23,540 bases of DNA, from the NCBI GenBank assembly GCA_049999725.1, contig JBNGIS010021912.1, forward strand, positions 1 to 23,540, given 5' to 3'. This DNA comes from Haplomitrium mnioides (taxonomy: Eukaryota > Marchantiophyta > Haplomitriopsida > Calobryales). The notes beneath the pieces were generated by a model. It did no database searches. It was not told the DNA's origin and was given only the letters and a program-made list of their open reading frames with translations. Shown piece after piece: positions 19,081 to 23,540 of this stretch (position 1 is its first letter; each line of letters opens with the position of its first letter). The position numbers and the translations under genes were made by a program.

Positions 19081-19290
19081 ATAACTTTGTAAATTTCTTG
19101 AGCCGACTTTAAAACTCCTTGTAGTATAGCGATTGACTTTAGAGTTCTTCACAATATATCAACCAAATTTAGAGTTGTCCTCAATATAGTGTCTGACTTT
19201 AAACTTCCCATTGTTATAAGGATCAACTTTAGACTTGCTCTTGTAATAGAAACCAACGATGACATAGTTCCCAGCTGATTATAAAGCCTC
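19081..19290. repeat. 30-bp tandem repeat, about six degenerate copies
   Basis: The string GACTTT or a close variant ends at 19110, 19140, 19170, 19200 and 19230, an exact 30-base period, and a weaker unit ends at 19260. Unit: AGAGTTCTTCACAATATAGC followed by GATCGACTTT. A looser copy may lie just upstream (19028-19060). The period is a multiple of three and one + frame (19102-19275) stays open through it without an ATG. Confidence 0.85.
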
Positions 19291-20336
19291 TCTAGCGCCG
19301 TCCAACTTTAAAAATGCCATTCGACATTACTATACCGACAATTAGCTCTCTCTCTCCACATGAAGTTTATATGCAAATTTTGTGCACGTCATGTTCCATT
19401 GCATCCCAGATATCTTGAATAGATTAGAGCTATGGTGCATCAAGTCAACTATGCAAAGAAAATAGCCTTTTATTTCCTTAGTCTATTCAAAAACTTAGAT
19501 TGTTAGAATGAGTCCTACAGCTGTGTCTTCGTGGTTACCCCTATAGAGTTTAAAAGATTGTCTCACACTTAGCCTGATACCTCTAAGCATAAAGAACTTG
19601 ATTGCAAACACCTTGAATGCTCCATCCTGCAACAGTGCTGTTGATTCCCAACCCAAAAAATCTCAAAAACTCCTTGTATTTGTTCTTACTTGAGTTGTGA
19701 ATTCCTTCTAAACTACTATCCTTACAGCGACTTGATAATGAAAAATGTTCCAACTCCATAATCTGGTTCATGACTTGAATATAAGTTGTGATCCAAAAGC
19801 CTGCCTTATAAACCATGTCCTCAAAAGTCCTATTTGGAATATTGTCTTACTTTTAAAGCTACAAATGTTGTGCACCCTATACCACTAACACTAATGAAAA
19901 CCAAAAAGTTAAGAGAAGCTTCTCTCCTTTAATAGCTTTGCCATTGTGGCAATACATACTTTATGTTTTGAATGTCAAAAGGGAAAATGTTCTTATCCAT
20001 AGAGCTTGCAATAATCGTTATCTTTGTGAAAACCATAGACAATACATTGTCTAAAAATGTATCATTTTTTTGCAATGACCACTCTTGAAGGTTGGTAAAA
20101 CTTGAAAGAACTAACATATGCATTTTGTAGCTAATGCTAGGATGACACAACAAGCAACTTTATCCACTTTTTTTCTTGAACAAAGTCAAACTTGTATTTT
20201 TTTCTAAAGCACTCTATAGAAGGAAAAAGTTATTCTAAATAAAAAAGAGAAGTTATTGCTAAAAGAGAAAGATCTGCATTAAAAATAAGAAGATCTTATA
20301 TAGAAGGAGAAATAATTTTTCAAAAGGCAAGGGAAA
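19291..20336. other. AT-rich DNA without recognisable genes
   Basis: Minus-strand frames at 19583-19816 and 19929-20153 are short and unassigned. The last ~120 bases (20215-20336) are purine-rich and contain TATATAG at 20297-20303, which could be old 5' flank of the ABCB fragment that follows. It lies only 40 bases before its ATG. Confidence 0.5.
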
Positions 20337-20808
20337 ATGATTGAGAAAGAGCTTGCAAGTTTAGAGAAGCCAACTTGCGCTAATAAAAGTAATGGAAAGA
20401 ACATTAAAGATGAAAAGAGTATTGCCCCTACAGAGTTGGGCGAAACCTCCTTAATTTCATTGTTCAAGTATGCATACTCTTTTGATATCATGTGCATGAT
20501 ATTGGGAATTATTGGCATGATTGTTGATGGCCTCTTCTATCCTTTCACGCTTTGCACTTGTTCAAGATTGATTAGTTCATTTGAATACAACTCTGCATTG
20601 GGAACTGACCTTGGGAAGCAATTTCAGGACACAATTTGGACATCAAGCCACTAAGAAGCACAAGCTGCATAACATTGCCAATAAAAAAATTGCTTAAATT
20701 GGCTCAATGCTATGCAAACGGAAATCCTATGCCTACACTTTACGATCATATTTGCTAGACACAATCCATGTTGTATGTTCATTGAACTTCATTGAGCTCA
20801 CCTAAATG
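20337..20808 (+). pseudogene. ABCB-type (MDR/P-glycoprotein) transporter, N-terminal fragment
   Basis: The ATG at 20337 opens a 105-codon frame ending at TAA 20652-20654. Residues 1-37 are a charged cytosolic leader. Residues 38-80 (SLISLFKYAYSFDIMCMILG, then IIGMIVDGLFYPFTL and SRLISSF) match the first transmembrane helix of plant full-size ABCB exporters, where (L/I)F.(Y/F)A...D..LM.LG..GA..DG...P is typical. After a stop the + strand reads IGSMLCKRKSYAYTLRSYLL from 20698, resembling the ER-Q-A-x-R-x-R-x-x-Y-L segment before intracellular loop 1, again ending in stop. No later transmembrane or nucleotide-binding domain is seen (Walker A, LSGGQ). Intact proteins are about 1,200-1,300 residues. 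It is a truncated gene fragment, possibly exon 1 plus part of exon 2. An intact gene with very long introns running past the window is possible but less likely. Confidence 0.68.
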
Positions 20809-23249
20809 GACCAAAACAAAAAACAAATGAAAAATCGAGCTAAAAAATGAGCAACGTATTGCAACTTTTGGTCCAATACACACCATGAACTAACTTTCAA
20901 TTGTTGGAAAGAAGCTATTAAGTACCTTTTTATGACATCCACAAACTTGCACAAAATATGATCGGAAGTAAGATCCAAATGAACTAGATGTGAGTCACCT
21001 CCATAAGAACATAACTTGGAGTTGTCTCTATTGTCTCTAGAGGCTTGCATGTAAATAGAAATTTACATCATAGCTCTCACTATAAGAGAATGTGCATTTC
21101 AAAATTTAAATTTTTGTAGAGAAACACACCTCAAAACAACAACATCACACATTTCACGTGCATGGTTTGCATACTATTTGATGGGAAGTTATTTGTTTGG
21201 ATTCTAGAGCTTGAGAGTTTGGTCTTTGCAACAATTTAAACAATAGCTTTCATCACCATTGAATTAGAGTGCAAGAATGACACCTTCATACCATGCATTA
21301 CCCCATCTTGTTTACTGAGAAGCTTTCCAAAATCTACCATAGTGTCAATACTAGCCCAAACCTCTCATCCATAGAATGTCACATTTAGACTTTCTAATGT
21401 TGCTCAACAACACTTCCAAAGCACTACATCACAAACCACCACCACCACAACAACAATTTAAATCACAAGCTCCGAACCAAAACTTCTCCAGAATATTGTT
21501 TCACAAAACAACACCTAAGATTTTCATTTCTCTTGTTTCTCTATCAAAGGAAGCTAAAAGTGTATGGCCATAGAAATCTTCCTTCCATTTGCTCTACAAA
21601 TCAAAGAAACCAAGGATTGCATGAGCCCTCTTCCCAATCAACAACTACAAAACCCTCCATAGTCACATCGGTTCTATGCGCATTGATAGACGCTATAGAA
21701 GTAAAACTTTTGAGGTTGACTTGGAGATTGTTTTTTTGGCTCATAAATAGCCTTGCAATGCGATAAAGTTTTGTGTACTCAAGTATGTGTGCATTGAATT
21801 ATGCACAATAATATTTAGAAGAGGACAATGATAAGCTTTATGAGTATTAAACATGTACAGTAGTAACTAAGCTACGGATGGTTAGGAGATGGATGGGATG
21901 TAGCAATTCTTCAAGAACAATAGTGGTTAAGGGTTCAAAATAGGGATTAACTGATGTGCCCATAGGCCTAGCAAAACTCTTGGCAAACATATGGTTATGG
22001 AAAATATCTCTACGCAAATAAGCAGTCAACTTTGAAAATTCTCAAGGTTATTAACCAGAAAGGTTATAGATCCAATAAACACTGCCAAAAATTGAACCAT
22101 GAACAAGGCTGCTTGACATCACTATCTTTAAAAGCCAAAGTAAAAGTTCAGAGACATAGAGGACACACCTTGAACTTTGTGAAAATGATATATCTGTCAA
22201 ACAACATATAAAGTGAAATATTCTTCAAACTGCTATGATGTTGTTTCCCAATAAAAAAAAATCCATTGTAAGTTTAGGTAGGTAGAACAATGTATACAAG
22301 CAAGCACCCAAAATAGATTTTTTTGTAACAAAGCACCAAAAAAATCAATTGTCATCCACTGTCACGCTACAAAAAAACTTGAGACAAGATGAAATCAGCA
22401 CATACCCCCACTGAGAAGCATAATTGTATAGTTGAGACAATGCTTTGAAATCTTTACTTGAACCCCTACTACAACCTACACTCAATCAAATCGACATGAG
22501 AAGAAGAAGATACTTTCTCAAAATGATAGGTAAAAGCAACCAACTTGAGCAATATAAAAAATGTCTCCTATATCCATTCAAAAGTAAACCAAAAAAATCA
22601 ATTATGTGGTCAATGATTGATGGCCCAAAACATAGAAGCGTTACCGGAGTAAGTGAGGATGACAAAGCAAATGTAGCAATGACTGTGAGATCACGTTGGT
22701 ATGGTTGAAAGAGCAACAAATTTTTTTTTGGAGTCTATTACAACCCATGGCACTAACTAGTTGTTGGATATTATCACTCCACCATTTCTTGTTGCACCAT
22801 CAAATCCTTTTTTGTTTGATGCATTCAAGCCATCTTCTAGGCAAGCTCATTGGCAAAAAGAATCGTGAATGAAACACAAGAACTATTGTAATTGGGTTGC
22901 GTTTTTGCAAAATTAGCACAATTAAAACAATACACAAATGAGTGAGCACATAGTCATACAAGGCCTTGCTTGTAATAGAATGGCACAAAAAACTACACAA
23001 CTCTAACAATCTCTCTCATAAGCTCTACCAATGCATCTTTCGTATCTTCCACACTCAAATGAACATAAGAAAGACATGACATGTAGTTTAGCCCAAGAAA
23101 TACATCAAATTCTCTAGGAAAAGCCATGACAACTTTAAATTTAGTAAGTAGCATTCTCTATGAATTGACCATTGAATAACTCCAATGGCTTTGACAACCA
23201 TCTCCATTTCCCTCTCACACAATCAAATTCTATGCTCTAAACCTTAAAA
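20809..23249. other. AT-rich DNA without recognisable genes
   Basis: Contains a short CCA/CAA trinucleotide run near 21435-21457 and several unassigned frames, including 22445-22708 (+), whose tail SVTGVSEDDKANVAMTVRSR is compositionally more protein-like than its surroundings, and 22029-21847 (-), RDIFHNHMFAKSFARPMG. Neither matches a family I know. No continuation of the ABCB gene is visible. Confidence 0.5.
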
Positions 23250-23361
23250 GACTTCCTAAACCCAACAAATAGACCCGTCTCGTGCCATTTGCAAAACATC
23301 AAGAAGACTTACTAAGCCCAAGAAACAGACCTATCTCTTGTCATTTGCAAAACATTGAGGA
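23250..23361. repeat. 56-bp tandem duplication
   Basis: GACTTCCTAAACCCAACAAA (23250) and GACTTACTAAGCCCAAGAAA (23306) begin two units 56 bases apart. Both continue through CCATTTGCAAAACATC / TCATTTGCAAAACATT. A secondary 32-base repeat of TTGAGGAGAAAAGC (23355 and 23387) follows at once. Confidence 0.87.
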
Positions 23362-23508
23362 GAAAAGCAAGAAGCAAAAGGAGACTTTGAGGAGAAAAGC
23401 AAAAAGTGTCACTTCAATAATTTCTATTCATCTGTGACCATTGACTAAAATAACTGAGGTAGTAAAATAGTATTTTTCACTATAGTCATTTATAGTTTTT
23501 GTCCAAAA

Positions 23509-23540
23509 TGTGAGTGAGTGAGAGAGAGAGAGAGAGAGAG
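23509..23540. repeat. (GTGA)n/(GA)n microsatellite at window edge
   Basis: About three GTGA units pass into an uninterrupted GA run that continues to the last base, so the true length is not visible. It follows a stretch with TAGTCATTTATAG and GTCCAAAATG strings. Confidence 0.95.

Noticed and set aside
22445-22708. 87-codon frame with a protein-like tail (SVTGVSEDDKANVAMTVRSR)
   Set aside because: No recognisable domain and no supporting neighbours; a minus-strand frame overlaps it almost fully.
1-23540. tRNA, rRNA or other structural RNA genes
   Set aside because: No cloverleaf with A and B box signals and no rRNA-like conserved stretch was recognised on either strand by eye.

Overview
The window looks like AT-rich intergenic DNA from a land plant nuclear genome, most likely a seed plant with a repeat-rich genome. 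Three things point there: a Ty1/copia element of the usual plant type, a decayed Ty3/gypsy chromovirus with an initiator-tRNA-Met-like primer site, and a decayed piece of a plant ABCB (MDR/P-glycoprotein-type) transporter. I cannot name the species. No intact host gene is visible. The only long, undamaged coding sequence belongs to the copia element.

Layout. Positions 1-2751 are the 3' part of a copia element on the + strand: reverse transcriptase (RT) interrupted by a 100-N assembly gap at 382-481, RNase H, a 3' noncoding leader to the polypurine tract, and a very short 3' LTR (2594-2751). The LTR abuts a degenerate ~40-bp minisatellite (2752-2945). A gypsy chromovirus (2946-7972) with two recognisable LTRs is inserted inside that minisatellite, which resumes at 7973 and runs to about 8680. 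The gypsy element keeps traces of gag, protease, RT, RNase H, integrase and a C-terminal chromodomain. All are broken by stops, frameshifts and deletions, many of the stops being what C-to-T or G-to-A changes would give.

From 8680 to 23540 there is mostly unassignable AT-rich DNA with islands of structure: a cluster of GACCAAAATGAC / GTCATTTTGGTC motifs in both orientations (about 10430-11330, probably a DNA-transposon relic), a 72-bp tandem duplication (11398-11526), a pair of ~146-bp direct repeats 1.7 kb apart (12687 and 14384), a 46-bp tandem repeat (16283-16405), a 30-bp tandem repeat (about 19081-19290), the ABCB fragment (20337-20808), a 56-bp tandem duplication (23250-23361) and a GA microsatellite at the right edge.

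The most unusual feature is in the copia element. Its RT carries an in-frame insertion of at least 168 codons between the catalytic palm segment and the SMYGLKQSGR motif. The insertion contains nine phased copies of a 13-bp imperfect palindrome, GGACCTNTNGTCC, each encoding GPxV or a close variant. All spacings are multiples of three, the first four being exactly 36 bp, and two copies carry paired changes that keep the palindrome. I know of no description of such an array inside a copia RT, but I could not search for one.
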